Source: Lasiosphaeris hirsuta
Taxonomy: Eukaryota; Ascomycota; Sordariomycetes; Sordariales; Lasiosphaeriaceae
Assembly (NCBI GenBank): GCA_030549175.1
Contig: JAUKUA010000001.1
Coordinates: 124,001-188,000, forward strand
DNA: 64,000 nucleotides
Reading direction: 5' to 3'
Numbering within the stretch: position 1 is the first letter of the stretch; every line of letters starts with the position of its first letter. The notes below the pieces were generated by a model. It saw nothing but the letters and a program-made list of their open reading frames with translations, was not told the origin of the DNA and made no database searches. A program made the position numbers and the translations under genes. Shown here one piece after another: positions 1 through 13,026 of this stretch.

Positions 1-663
1 GAGAGTCCCGAAGCTACCCAGTCCCAGTCGAGGACGAGGAACGGCACGTGGGCTAGCTTCCATCATCCATCGACCTTCCTCGTAGTCACCTCTCCTCCCG
101 TTTCCCGCTCCGTGCTTGGAACCGTCACCCAATTGAGCGAGAGGGATTCGATGTTGGCGTTTCGGTGACACGGCGGGGAGGCGATGAGATGGGGCTCCCG
201 CTCGGTGCTGCTTCTTCCACGGGCTAGCTCACCCTGCTCACCCTGCTCACCTACTCGGATCTATCTAGTCTCTCTAGGGGCAGAACTCAGGTGCTGGGGA
301 GATGCTGGTGATACTGGCTCGCATTGGTGTTGGCATTGCCCCCAAGGTGGATGCGGGTTGCTGGATCGTCGGGCCTGGAATCTGAGTCGATCAACACGAG
401 ACAGGTAGACTGACCAGCTGCTCGGTCGAACGAGACGTCACCGACACGGCGGTAGCAGCACGCAATGGTGGGCTGAGCCGGCTCCGGCTCGAGAGGGGAA
501 AGGGAGATACCCCATGGAAGCATTGGCAGTTGTCGATGTGTACAGGGCCGTTGATGCATCGCTGTGCGACCCGCACCGGTGAAGCAACTTACGGTGCGGC
601 CGTGTAGCCTGGCATCGTCCGGTCTTTTCGCAGGGAATCATGGACCGAAGGGAGAGCGACAGC

Positions 664-716
664 GTGGGTGTTGCTTGGACGCTGCTTGGACGCTGCTTGG
701 ACGCTGCTTGGATCTG
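664..716. repeat. 12-bp tandem repeat (GCTTGGACGCTG type)
   Basis: About four head-to-tail copies of a 12-base unit reading GCTTGGACGCTG, the last running into a shorter GCTTGGAT/CAGCTTGG variant. It lies in non-coding DNA with no neighbouring gene model. Nothing suggests a function. Confidence 0.75.
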
Positions 717-3442
717 ATCTGCTTGGATCAGCTTGGAAGCCGGCCCTGACTCCGCACCAGCCTGCAATTTGTCGTGGATCCCCTGCGTTTTGGAGTCGTG
801 CGTTTTGCCTTGTGCGCCTGGGCGCGCCTTCCAGAAGCTTTGCGAATTCGCGACTCCTGCTGCGGTAGGCGGCGACCGAGGGTCGTGCCCACCCGCACTA
901 TGCCCTTGCTACCATCTCGAAACACTGGCGGCAATGAGCACGCGGTTACTAAAATACGCACACCCGACACCGATACCTCGCACCGCGGCCACGGCCACAT
1001 TCCGCCTGTGCACCTGGTACTATCGCTGCCTAGGTAGGTATGGGCAATCTGGCCGTTGGAGGAATTGCAACCAGCACCATTGCGTTGCCGCCGGCTTCTC
1101 GGTATGACAAGACGAAGAGGAAAAGTCTGCACCCAATTTGCGACGAACAGAGGCAACCACTGAGTCCGAGGTGCTAGCACGCAATACCACTATATCACGC
1201 AAACGTCCTCCATGGAAAGCAGGGACGTGCTTGCAATTGCCGTTGCCGCCGTCGGAAGGCCGCGAGAGCTTGAAGACCATGGAGGAGGGGTGGGTCTCCG
1301 AGTCGCTCTGATGAGGGGTTCTTGATTTTTGGGCTGGTATAGTTCCACAATCAACTGTGCGCCTCAACAAGTGCCCAGCGCCCAATTTCCATTCACCGCA
1401 TCCAGTGCTGTCCGCTGCCATCTATCTACAGTCCTAGGACCTTGAGATGGCATTAGGCGACCATGTCTGTGTGGCATTTTGGAAGCTCTTCAGAAGCTTC
1501 TCCAGCACAAGGGCGGCGGCTTTGCCAGCCCTAGGCATGCAATGCCAAGGCCCATGCGCTATGGGCACCCATGAACGTCCAACAACCCATGAACCAAGCC
1601 GTGAAAGCCCAGGATGATTTCACGAGAGAAAATCAGACCCAAATCAGAGGTAGCCAGAGGCAGTAGGAGGAGCCATGGATCAGAAGTTCCCTGTAACCCC
1701 TCATGGCCTTCCTCCTCCATCTCTGTGCAAACATCCACTCTGGCATTTTGAAGTCTGCTTTTCCGCATTTCCCATGTTTCTCGATTTCAAATGCACTGGG
1801 TTGATAAAAATACCCGCCAGGTTCTGCAGCGTTGAATACCTCTGCACATACAGCTTCTCCCCCCGCCGTGTTGTTGACCCTTCCGTTTTCGGCAGTGCAA
1901 ACAAAACTGGGCAGGTGCGGCCGTGGCTCTTCACCGAGGAAGGAAAACTACACTACTTACTAGGGTACTAAAAGATGCCCCAAGGGGAGTGGATCTCACT
2001 GGCGTCACATTCCTTTTCGCCCTGCCGTGCCTGTCACCATCAATCCCATTCCCATTCAATCTGAGTCTCAATCGCTTCGACACGAAACCCAGTGCCAACT
2101 CACTTGGTCTTATCCGCTGCTGAATCCACGCCCTTCTCCGATGAGCCAAGCAAGTCTCTTGCCCCCGGTTCCCTGCGCGCAATTGTTCTTCTCCGCATTC
2201 AGGAAGATCACATTTGTGTCCAATCGCCTCGCTGCCATTATACCATCCATCCGCGCCGAGCCATATCAAACAAGACATCCACCAAAACAAAGACACACAT
2301 CTGTCCCCCAACGACGTTGGGGCAAATATGCCAGCGGATCGCCCACGACCGCCCGTCTCCAGTCGGCTGGGACCGCCTGCTGACGTTGTTGTACTCCGTA
2401 TCGCTATGAAAGACATAACAACATCCTGCCGCTCTGCCGACCCATCATCCGCGTGCACACCCACCCACACGACCACCGCTCATCCAAATGCCTGCCCGTC
2501 CCTAGCAAGCCGTGGTGAGACACACCCAGCCACGGTTCACAAAGGGAAAGTCATACAAGGTCAAGACCCAACCCTGGATTGATGCTGCCGGGAATGCGCA
2601 CACGCAAGGAGCACAAGAGCGGTGCATAAGCATCCTCCGCCAACTCACCGGCCACAACAACTTTCCCCTCGCCGCCAGGCAGGGACGAGCCGCTCTGCCA
2701 TGGATGGTGAGCCTCTTGATATTCATGGACCGCCTTGTGATGTTGGCAAAGCCGGTGCCACCAGCAGCTGCTTGCTCAAGGCCGGCCAACAAACCCGGCT
2801 TCTGGTCCAGAGCCGATGGCATCGAACGATGAGAATCTCGGTCTCAGTCAGCCAGAGACGCCATCGAACCCAGTAGACAAATCCCGTGCCTCTCTCCTGG
2901 TCCCTCTGCTGGCATCACCGCCTTGGCAGAAGCATCCATGCATATGGCGGTCGCGGTTGGACTTGCTGATAGGCCCCCCGCCCTCATTATCTTTGCTATC
3001 GCATAGCCCGCAGCTGGGAATGGGGCTGGAGGAACAAGCAACCAGAACCTGTCGAAACCAGCTCCCCTCCCTCGTGCTGAGGCAACCCCGCAAGTGGCTT
3101 CCTGGGTAGCATCGGAGTCGTAGGGCGTGGCGGTGATACAGTACCCCAGTCTATACCGCATTCTCTCGCTACCCTATTCCTTCGGCAAGTTCACGCGTCG
3201 CACAGTTGTTGAAGGGTTCAGACAACACTAGGTTCAGTTGGAGTTGCCTCGGTCCGACTGAGTGGTGTCTCAATAGAGGACGGATGTGCGATACCCTAAA
3301 GCATGAGACCACCTACAATGGGCTGCCTAGAACAATATCATCTTTATCTGACAGAGTCAGCGATGTAGTCGGCCCATTTCAGCAAAGGAAGGCCACAACG
3401 AAAAAAAGTATCGGCTTCATTCCCACACGGCGTTACCTCTTA

Positions 3443-3468
3443 CCCTGGCCCTGGCCCTGGCCCTGGCC
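3443..3468. repeat. CCCTGG hexamer tandem repeat
   Basis: Four to five perfect copies of CCCTGG in a row. It is a simple repeat in non-coding DNA. Confidence 0.85.
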
Positions 3469-5478
3469 AGCCTTCAAACGTCACCTTTAGACCCGGATAG
3501 GAAAGTCGCTCGAGGGTGAAATCGCATTTGGGAGGTACCTCAAGTTCTGGTGCTCGGGCTCCTCTCCTGTCCGGAGATGCTCGACACCTTTCGAATATCA
3601 TTGCCAGTTACAGAGTATCGCAAGGAATGCTCTTGGTGTTCCGCATGTGCAAACCTTTAGTGCATGTGCTCAAATTCCAGACCCGTGTCCTTGGTGTTCC
3701 ATAGCGCGAGCAACAGAGCTCTAACCTCTTCCAGCCCATCAAGAGCACAGGAAGGGCAAGGTCGCTAAGGCAATTCACTCAAGCTTTTGGGCAGCTGACG
3801 GTGCTCTTGTCATGGCGCATCCCGTTCCCAACCATGTCGGGCAACTGCTGAGCGACAAAAAGCGTTGGCGAAGGCGCCAACGGCCTGCACTTCGATTCTT
3901 CTGCCAAGAAATATATCGCGAGAACCTCGACGGCCGAGCACAACTCGGGCTGCTGGCCAAGGTCTGTTTCATGTTTCTCTCGGCCAAAGACGAATGGAAT
4001 GATCGATTTGCGCTTTTCAGCTCCCAGAAACCCAGCGAGGTCCAAGCACAACACGTTGCCCTGCCCAATCGGTCAATCAGGCTCGCGATATGGCCCCTAC
4101 TTGGGGGCTGCTTTTGGGCTCCTGTGGCTGGCCGCCCGGGCCCCAAGTACGCGGACATCCAATCATGTCGGGCCCAGCTGGCCGTCATGGGGGCCGCTGT
4201 GAACACCGCCAGCGTGGGACTGGGACGGAGGCCAACAGAAGCTGCGGTCCCCTCTTCCCCGGAATGACGAACCATGCTAGGAACCCCCAATTTTGCCCCC
4301 TTCACAGTTCACCTCATCGCTCTTGGGCAAGCTTTCGCGCCAAGCACCTGAGATATGACAAGATTGCTTTTGGCCCTGTCATGATGTGCTTTTTTTCTTT
4401 TCTCAGGAGGCTAACACCAGTCGCCATTACAGGGGCCAGGACAGGCCAGCGAGGCCAGCGAGGCCAACGGAGGCGGCCCGCACCCGGGTAGGCTCCGTTG
4501 CTCCCCCAGGAAAATGCAAATGCATTGCTGGGGCGAGCATATCCCATCCGGCATGAGGCGGAGGTGAGATTGGAATAATGGCCCGGAAGATCAACCAGAC
4601 TCCCTCTAACGCTTGGTTCAAACTGCCGGAGTGCGCGGACGGGAGTTCGGACGTCTCGTGAAACCCCAAGCTGCAACAAAGGAGGCGATCAGGGAGCGAG
4701 AGCGAGTAGGGCCACGGTCGAAAAACGGCAAGCGGTGAATCTCCCCACTGTCAATACGGCCATTGCGTGATCTGCAAAGATATTTGGCCAAGCTCCGCCG
4801 TGTCGACGTGGTTCCTGGCGCGTCTTGGAGGCTCCGCAAAGAGTTGCCTCGACTGAAGACAGCACGCCACCAACCACGGCTGGCTTGCAGGTTGCATGTT
4901 GCAATCTCATCAAAGGCACGCGCGCCCCCAAGAAGTACATGGCCTTGCTCAGCAATCTTGCCAGGATAGCGATAAGGAGAATGGCTTTGTTGCTCTCTTT
5001 CTCTCGGTGGATGGACGCGTGTGCTCATGGCCGGTGGAAGCCGAATCTTCCCACAGTATGAAGACTAAGAGTCAATGGCGCACCGGTCAATACCTCCCTC
5101 CGTCAGCATCATGTCAACACCTCACCCAAGGCTCAAGGGTCTATGGAATTTAGCTGAGGTCCTCTCTCCACGGGAGTTATCATGGGCATCAAGATGGATG
5201 CCGCTTGAATTGCTAACCCTAACCGCCTGCCGTATTTGAAGGGCGCAGAGCGAGGCAAGGGAAGGATAAGGTACCGTAATCGTTATGTCATTGTCCCACG
5301 GGATGCGGGACTGCTAGATTCATTGTTGCGTCTTTCTCCTCGGCCGTGACCGAGACAAGCATAACCATATCGATCCTCTCGAGGCCCGCCTGTCTCGGAC
5401 GGGAGGCAGCGATGAGCCCTGCAGGACGTGCCGCGTATCTGGGATTGGCGGTGCGCGCAGAAGCGACGGCATTTCGCG

Positions 5479-5496
5479 CCCCCCCCCCCCCCCCCC
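5479..5496. repeat. Poly-C tract (18 C)
   Basis: An uninterrupted run of 18 C bases on the plus strand. The length may be uncertain because such runs are error-prone in sequencing and assembly. Confidence 0.85.
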
Positions 5497-7435
5497 GCTA
5501 TGTTGGCTCATCGCTTGCCAGCATGGATCATCATCAACATACACACAACTTCGTACTCAACATTGACTGCGACGTTACGGACACCACCAGCACCCTAAAC
5601 ACCACTGCATAGCCGGTACGCTTTGCATTACCCCGCGCAGTACGGATCGTTCTCCACACGCTAGGATTCGTGGCTTGCTGCCGGCCTGGGATGATACCAA
5701 AAGTTCCCTTCGTATCACAATCCTGTTGCTGGCGCGGGCACAAGAAGATCACTGGGGTGTCCTCCCCGGGCGCCCAGGCAGACGGTAAGGTTATGTCTCA
5801 CCACTATTGCACCTTACTGGCTCACTGGGCCAACTGAACGGGGGCTTCCTTGACAAGCGACACCAATCCGTATGCACGAGTTGACAGAAGAGCGCATGTG
5901 GCGTCGCCGGACTGATGCAAAACAGAGCCAAATAAGCGTAGTCGGGCCCTTGGTAGCCTCCCGGACCGCCCAGCCCTGCCCTCCGTCGAATCCGGTCCTC
6001 GGGATTCGCTGGCGACCAGGCCGGGTTACGGAGCATCGCCTCGCCGACCGACCAGAGAGAGGTCCGTACCGAGGGTGCGAGAGGCAGTCCACGAGCCGGA
6101 CTAATCCTTATTTCAACAATGCTAGTTCTGGCTTCTCTTGGAGCCCGTGCCGCTCGAAAGCTGCAAATGACACGGAGTCAGCGATCCTGCCGCCGCTCAA
6201 GCGGCACCGCGCTAGCGAGGAAAGAACAGTCTAGACTACAACCCATACCGAGGGGGAAATCAAGAGCAAATCAAGGGAAAGACTCCGCTCCTCACCGCGT
6301 TCCTCCGGGTACATCAACCCTACCAGACCAACCTGATTAACTCGTAAGCACCAAGACGTACGATTATCATCGATGCCAAGTCGCTCCTGGACCGAAGCGG
6401 TCAAGAGTGAAGTGTCAGTATCAACCAACCCCCAACAATGTCGAGAGCACCAGCTAACATCGGTAAGTCTCCAATCGAGTTGCCGAAACGGACAGCCATC
6501 ACAGCAAGCTAATTGTTGCCGCCAAGCGCAAAAGGTGCAGGGTTTGACTCCTTCTCTGCAACAGCCAAGCTGGGACGGGATGGAACGGTCAAATAAGCAA
6601 CCCCCCAACGCAGCCATCTCAACTGCCTCGACAAGCAATGCATGCCCAAGCAATGCCCCTTCCGCCTTTTTGCGCTTTCTTGGCAACCCGAGCATAAACA
6701 AGCCTTGGGCACATCTAGTGCTCCTCCCATCACACACTGGCAGAAGTTCTGGGCCCGCCGAACCGCTTGGCGACGCGGCCTTGACATGGTGACAGGACCT
6801 TGGTCAGCATTCGCGTCTGAGCAAGCCGGACGTCTCGCTGACCGCGACCAGCATCATCACCCATAACCTGCTGCTGGTCCTGCTGTCAGCCCCCGGATTC
6901 TCCAAGCTGTCGGGATCTTGTCGCATCGGACCCTGAGCAGCGCCACCACACCCCGTTTTAGTAGAATGTTTGTGCGGCGCGTAAATTAGCCTTTGGGCAG
7001 CCGTTGATGTTGTCGTCGTTGTCGTCGCACGCTAGCGGGGATGCAGGCAACAAGTCAACTCGAGGCACTGCAGCTGACGACGGGGCTCAAGCTTGCTTGT
7101 CTGCGTCTTGAGCGTCCCGGAGCTAGCTAGCTAGCTAACCACCTGGCAGACAGATGACAGACGGCTCCTGCGGTTGGTTCCACCAACGAGCCGTTGGTTG
7201 GTGGTTTGCTATAGGCAGGTCGGTATGCGGGGTGGTGAGATCAGGTTGTGGGTTTGTATCAGTTGCCCTTTTTGCTGAGGGGACTCGGGTCTCGGCTTTT
7301 CCAGATCTATCTCTTATCTCATGATGTTGCCGATACTTGGAGTTGAAACTGCTCGTGGCCGGCCGTCATTCTCTCTCGTTGTCCTCTTCCGGGGTCGCAG
7401 TGCGACCTCTGCAGGCTTGCTTTGGGGAAGCTGAG

Positions 7436-7449
7436 CCCCCCCCCCCCCC
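7436..7449. repeat. Poly-C tract (14 C)
   Basis: An uninterrupted run of 14 C in non-coding DNA. Confidence 0.85.
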
Positions 7450-7701
7450 GACAGAGGCATGTGTTCATGTCTACGGATGAAGTCACCGCTCCTCCGCCGC
7501 GATACAAGACGACCCCGCGAGGCCGATCCGAGTCGGTTTCCCGTCCGTGCAATCCAAATCGTCCCTACACACATCCGAGGGTCCAATGCCATTACCTCAG
7601 AGACTGCACGACTGAACCTGCAACCAGAAAGGATTCGACCTCACACACACACGAGTCTGAACATGAACCGGATTTTGCCCAGTGAACGAAAAGGCTAAGA
7701 C

Positions 7702-7720
7702 TTTTTTTTTTTTTTTTTTT
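7702..7720. repeat. Poly-T tract (19 T)
   Basis: An uninterrupted run of 19 T in non-coding DNA. It could be a nucleosome-excluding promoter tract or the A-tail remnant of an antisense retroposed sequence. No flanking element was recognised, so it is listed only as a repeat. Confidence 0.85.
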
Positions 7721-9438
7721 CCTCACACCAACTCTTGACAACAGCTTGTCGGGACGCGTGGACTGCAGAGCAGCAATATCGCTAACCGACGGCAAACAAA
7801 TGCTCACAGCCTCTTTGGCCTCACAGCGTGGCCTCCTCCCTTCTCGCTTAGGGGCCATACAAAAAATTTATCATGTGCGGGATTTATCGCATCGGGTCTC
7901 CGTGTCTTGTCGATGCCCTCACCGCCCCTTTTCTCCGTGGGAGACATGTGAAGTCACATTTTCTGCATCGCTTCTCTTCCCTCTCATGGGTCCGTCGTTC
8001 CTGCTGGAATTTTCCCCGTCGGTGACGGCGTGGGGATAAGAAACGGCCATGTTCAAGTTGTGGGGGTTGAAACAGGTACGGAGCGGCCGAGGCCTTGCGG
8101 GGGGTGGCGGTACGACGGGGGAGAAAAGACGTTTCACCCCCTTTTTTTACTTCCTTGCTGCCGAATCATTCTTGTTGGAGGGGGGAGGGAGGGGTCGGGG
8201 TCGGCATCAGCCCGAAGGATTGCCGACTCCCGAAGCTGCATCCGCCATCCGCCATTTCTTCCCCTCCTCCCTCCATCCGCTCACCGTTAGGCCCCGTACC
8301 GCGCGCGGGTGTGCGCGGTGCGGCTCGTGGGGCGGCTTCATGTGCATGTATGGCCCGGGGGGAGGAAGCACGACAATGGTGTACTTGCAGTTACTTTGCC
8401 TGCCCCGAATGTGTATGGTGTATGTACGCCAACATCCGTAGCTGTCGGACTGGCTAACTCGATTCGTCCAGACGCCCCGGTGATGGGGGAGGGAAGGCCC
8501 TTTTTTCTTTCTTCATGTTTCTCATGGCTGTTATACTACGCACGTTACGTGCCATGCTTGTCCGTGCCTTTCCTGCCTGCCCTCCACAGCGGTCTGAGCC
8601 AAGACGGGATGCTTGGTGGTGGTGGCAGGGCCAAGATGGCCAGACGCATGCGCGCATCATGGCATGTTTGCTCGCCGGTCTCGTTCGTTGCCGGCAGGCA
8701 AGGGACGGAGAGAGGAGGACAGCTCTGTTTCTCCTCTTCGAAACGGGGGTTCATGTCGATGACGAATGCAAATCGGAGTCGCAGCTGCAGGTTGTCGGCT
8801 TTCTCTCTCCCTTCCATGTCTTTCAAGCTAGCCCGATGCCGTGCTGCAGCTGCTGTAGAGACGTCCCCCGTGGGTAGAGGAACTGACGACTGCGCTGGGA
8901 GGAGGGGCATTTGTCGTGTCGTGGGAACGATTACTAACGTGAAACGGGAGTTCCCTTGGGTTTTGCCCACATGTGGGTGGGCTGGGAGAGCTTGTTGTTC
9001 TTGGGGGATGTCTCTCCTGTGGGCACGTCCATGCTCCGGGTTGCTGGATGAAGGACTGCTCTGTCTTTGATGGGGACTATGTTCGCGAAGCTGAGGCCTT
9101 ATCGTGTCCTGACGGACGTGTTCAACTCTTTTCGTACCGGGTATCGCGGTCTATCACAATGCCTCGGAATTCAAATCTACCGAGTCCGACATGTATCGCG
9201 AAGTCCATGACAACTTGGAATGGTGCGTTTAGTTCTCAACACATAAGCTGTGCTAATAAACGTTGCAGTGAAGGACGGTTAGCCTGGGCCAGGGTGTCAG
9301 ATGCGCCAGAGTGATTCACACTTTGATTACTATCCTTCTTGGTAAAGATTATATCCGCCAAGTTACTAACAGCTAAGCCTGCACCGAGTGATGACTTTTG
9401 AAACTTAAAAGCGACTAACGACATCACAACCGAAAAAG

Positions 9439-9921
9439 ATGCTCAATAACATGAATGTGTCACTATCGGGAGCCACAATGGATATGGGTTCAGGTTTGGC
9501 CTCTGTCTGCTCTTGGTTCACTCCCGTATTCAGTGGGCCAATGGGGTCATTCCAAACTCAACGAGAGCGTGATTTGAAAACTTTCGGCAAGACAAAGCAA
9601 GTATTTGCCTTCAACTCGGACTTTGGAATGCAACCAAGTCACGTTGGAGATTCCCTTTACTACTCGTCATATTCAACATTGGCAGCGACTCATGCTTTGC
9701 CACCGGTGACCGGGCCCCAGGCTCAGGCTGATTTATCGAGGAGCCCCTTTTCCACCTTTTATCAAGGCGTATACCCTCTCAACGGCCACTTACCGGGCCG
9801 GTGTACTCGAGCGTGGAGCGCCAAGACCATTCACAGAATGCCGGTCGTCTATCCCTTCTCGAAGCCTGCTCGGCAATATGACTTGTCAGAACAGGGCTTT
9901 GATTGGACAGGGCTGGGCTGA
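9439..9921 (+). CDS. Hypothetical ORF, 160 aa, doubtful
   Basis: A single-exon frame with a true ATG (context AAAAAGATG) and 160 codons. I do not recognise the product. The protein is Ser/Thr/Gly-rich with scattered aromatics and no obvious signal peptide, membrane segment or metal-binding motif. It is more even in composition than the random ORFs around it, which is why it is listed. It has no supporting intron structure and lies in a gene-poor region. It may be a lineage-specific small protein or a chance ORF, and chance is at least as likely. Confidence 0.22.
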   Translation: MLNNMNVSLSGATMDMGSGLASVCSWFTPVFSGPMGSFQTQRERDLKTFGKTKQVFAFNSDFGMQPSHVGDSLYYSSYSTLAATHALPPVTGPQAQADLSRSPFSTFYQGVYPLNGHLPGRCTRAWSAKTIHRMPVVYPFSKPARQYDLSEQGFDWTGLG

Positions 9922-10417
9922 AGCGGCGTCGAAGTCGGGATTACGGCAGTCCCGCACGGATCTATCTCCGGGGAGGGGGGGGGTGCTGGGCGAGGTGGCT
10001 TGTGCCACTGCCACTGCCCTGGGCCACTGCCCTGGGTCGCTGCCCTGGGGCGGGCGTGTCCCGTCTGGGCCTCATCAGGCCACCATTCTTATTATTATCC
10101 GTGGCGGCCTAGTTTCGTCTCTTACTTGGGTCCCCAGAGTCGGTGTGCGTGTTTTTGCAGACCGAGAGCACGGCATCGCGGCCGTCGTGGCTCTGACTGG
10201 CTGCCCTTTGGGAGCCACGGGAAAAGACCGAAAGCGAGGAAAACGACATCACGCGTCGGACCGAAACGGGTTTGAAAAAGAAAAGAGTCAATGCGCACAC
10301 ACAACCTGCCTTACTGACTCGCGCATTCGCAACACGCACAAACACACGCACACACACCGTGACGCACACACACACCGTGACGCACCGACCACACTGGCAT
10401 ACCGGTATATTCACACA

Positions 10418-10463
<46 letters not shown>

Positions 10464-12269
10464 CGGACACGGACAGTTTGTTTGCAGACTGAGACACCAA
10501 ACACATCCAGCTCGCCCGCTGGCACAGTCCACGGACGCTCTCTCTGCAGGTGCTGACCACCCCTAACGCCGATACCTCCACCTGGCCCCCGATTCGCCAC
10601 AGATACGACGATTTGAACGGCGGCCGTGGCTATGAGCCCAAGAGACGAAAAACGTCGGCGGCAAAAAAAAGTTAAGAAATAAAATAAAATAAAATATGAA
10701 ATCACAAATCATTGGCCGCGGGCCAGGCTCCGTCACTATCGTACGATGCTGATGATGGGTACGGGTATCTACAGGCCGGGAGTTGCCCATTGTCTCAGCG
10801 GGATAGGGGACCCTTGGGCTGACTGTGCCGGGAATGACACCAGACCGTGATGATGAACCACCCATCTCAGTAATCGGGCCCTTCTTGCATATGACTGTCA
10901 GAACTTTCTGCCCGAGTCCAGACGGTGATTTACACGTGCACCTCGGTACTCTAGGTATTTCACGTTTTTGGTAACCATGTAAGCAAGATTTGCCACCGGG
11001 TACCTGCTTCAGTCGAGTCCAGAGTCCATGCTCGTATGGGGCACATCACATGTAGGTCAGGTGACGTTCTTGGGCCTGGATGCAACAGGGAAAGACGTTG
11101 GTGATGGAGAGGTTGGCGTGTTGCTGTGGAGACGTTTCTCAAAAGGGAAGGGATCCCGAAATGAAAGTAAAAAGAAAAACATTGACAAGTTTAGACCGGC
11201 GTGAACGTCAAGATAGCCTGATCCGACATGTTGCTATACAGCTGTCGCATGCCCATATGACCTATTTCAAGTTGCATGTGAATGTTTTCACCACATTTCT
11301 CTGTCCGCCTTAGGTTTGTTTACATCTAGACATCATGTGACCAAGGAAAAGGGGTAAAAAGGGGTAGGTTCCATTTAGGTTTGACAACAGCACAAAGACA
11401 CGTGGAAACTAGAAATCTTAAGTCAAGCTTCAACTCAACAATAGTATCACTCTAAATTAGCTTTCCCAAAGTTTAAATAAACCTAGTACTTTCACTTCAA
11501 GTAACTTATCCTGAACTAACATCCGCCGTTGAGTTGCTTCGAGGTGCTGGTTCTGGACCCTGCAAAGGGAGGGCCGCTCATCCCGAAACTGGATAAACGT
11601 AGTTGAGTGAAGAATTAGCCAAGAGGAACTTTGTTGCCGATTCTGCGGGCGTATCTAGTCAGTACACCAACTTTCCAAAACCCGGATATTAGGACGGTAA
11701 ACCTTGGACCGCCTTGTGTGCATGTTGAGAGTTTTTTTCTTCTTTTTTCCAGAGAGGTCTTCTTAGTCGATAACCTCCAATCAAAGGTGCATATGGGCAT
11801 GGACATTCATCCTCGGCCCAAAAGAATTCAACATCATAACGTCCGAAGGCCGCAGTATCATCACCTGATGCAACGTCAAAATCCCAATGGAGATGAGAGC
11901 CGGTAACAAGATTGCAATACATTTGCGTGTGTACCCAACAACAGGAGGGGAGTCTGGGGAGCGCGATGGGCGTGAGGTTGGTCGGGTACCTAAGGATAGG
12001 CGGCCTAGGCCGGCTCGTACTGAGGAGGGAGAGGTGCAGCGCGCGTCGGGGACGGCGGGGGTACCACGTTCTCTTCCCCCCGAGGGAAATCGGGCTCGAG
12101 GGTGATATGGTGCCGGAGCTTCTCCGGCTCCCTTCTTCTCCCGGACCACATGTTCAGCGTCGAATATGTTCATCCACCTGAACTTGAAGCCTTAGATATA
12201 TACCTCCACTGATGGTCGCGCCACCTGGTCTACCGAAGTAGCGCATCCATCCACTAAGAACTTGGGCAG
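9922..12269. other. Non-coding stretch with CA microsatellite and AT-richer segment
   Basis: No gene is supported. The region holds CA-rich DNA around 10330-10460, an A-rich patch near 10660-10700 and a noticeably AT-richer segment at about 11150-11620. The segment from about 11900 onward lies immediately upstream of the broken gene at 12270 and might contain its lost or unrecognised first exon. Confidence 0.4.
10420..10459. repeat. (CA)n microsatellite
   Basis: Twenty consecutive CA dinucleotides, preceded from about 10330 by interrupted CA-rich DNA. Open frames through it in either direction are repeat artefacts. Confidence 0.9.
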
Positions 12270-13026
12270 AAGACGCTGGAGAATGAGGCAAGACGAATCC
12301 TCTCAGATGAGAAGGTGTCAGACATTCTCGAAGTCGAGCTCGTGTCGAGAATCCCGTACATTGGCACCGACCTACCGACCAAGGGCCAGCCAACCATCCT
12401 GATCGTGGCGCGTTGGCTGGATGAGAGCTGCTCCGCCACATGGGAGCGTGCTGTTAGCAAGATCAAGAAATTCATCGACTCGAGACGTGTTGCAAACGGG
12501 AACCTCGGCCATCTCGACATCGCCGTCGAGATGATCGCCGAAGAGCACGTGCTAGGCAAGTACATTTCGCCCGTGACGGCTGAGCTTGTTGCCCGTGGCA
12601 TGGAGACGGATGGGGCCTGCCATCAAGGGCAGGGTCGCCAAGATCATGGAGAGCCATCCGGACATGGCGGGACATGTCACGTCGATACAGCTCTTCAAGC
12701 TGGGCTTTTCCCCGATCCACGACGAGAACCCCAACACGGTATACATCTCGGTTGATTACGCCTGCCTTGAGACAAAGTGGCCGCCCGTGGTTGGAGAGAT
12801 CCAACAATATCTAAACCAGTTCAAGTATGCCGACCTTAACCTCCACTTTGAACACAACATTGTGGAACAATGTGCCTTCCCTCCGGTCCCGAGCTGTCGT
12901 CGTAGCCAAGCCGAGATTGAGGCAAAGCTGAAGAGGTACCGGCTCCTCCCAGAGCTGCCGTACAAGAACAAGGTCAACCTCGGCGACGATATTTGGTCTG
13001 AAGCCATGTTCCGGCATACGTTCTAA
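12270..13026 (+). pseudogene. Conserved-looking fungal hypothetical protein, frameshifted
   Basis: Two open frames join into one protein-like sequence. Frame 3 from about 12270, just after a possible acceptor ending CAG at 12269, reads through to about 12595 and contains TLENEARRILSDEK and ELVSRIPYIG. Frame 1 then continues from about 12600 with AIKGRVAKIMESHP and KWPPVVGEIQQYLNQF to a stop at 13024-13026. No GT-AG intron fits between them, so one extra base (or two missing) near 12590-12610 breaks the gene. The composition, with many Glu, Lys, Ile and Val, is that of a real soluble protein of about 250 residues. I do not recognise the family or any catalytic motif. No convincing ATG exon was found upstream, so the 5' end is either on an unrecognised exon or lost. 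A sequencing error at the frameshift would make this a live gene. Confidence 0.55.

Larger units (their letters stand above)
1..9438. other. Gene-free or gene-poor stretch, 9.4 kb
   Basis: I see no ORF here with recognisable domains, a conserved-looking protein composition or an exon series. The longest open frames are rich in Cys, Trp, Arg and Ser, lack good ATG starts and overlap on both strands, as expected of GC-rich non-coding DNA. The stretch holds simple repeats (listed separately), pyrimidine-rich tracts and long homopolymers: 18 C at 5479-5496, 14 C at 7436-7449, 19 T at 7702-7720. Such tracts are common in long promoters and leaders of regulatory genes in filamentous fungi. A large upstream region or a non-coding transcript is therefore possible, but this is inference. 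Confidence 0.5.

Noticed and set aside
3812..4267. 151-codon ORF with a true ATG
   Set aside because: Trp/Arg/Pro-rich, overlaps an equally long antisense frame, no domain and no splice support.
5212..5224. Two CCCTAA units resembling telomere repeat
   Set aside because: Only two units in the middle of ordinary sequence; no telomere or interstitial array.
8309..9070. 253-codon open frame on the plus strand
   Set aside because: Cys/Arg/Ser/Trp-rich composition typical of chance frames in GC-rich DNA, no ATG start at its beginning, no domain.
10109..10705. 198-codon minus-strand frame with long Cys-Val run
   Set aside because: Translation of the CA microsatellite.
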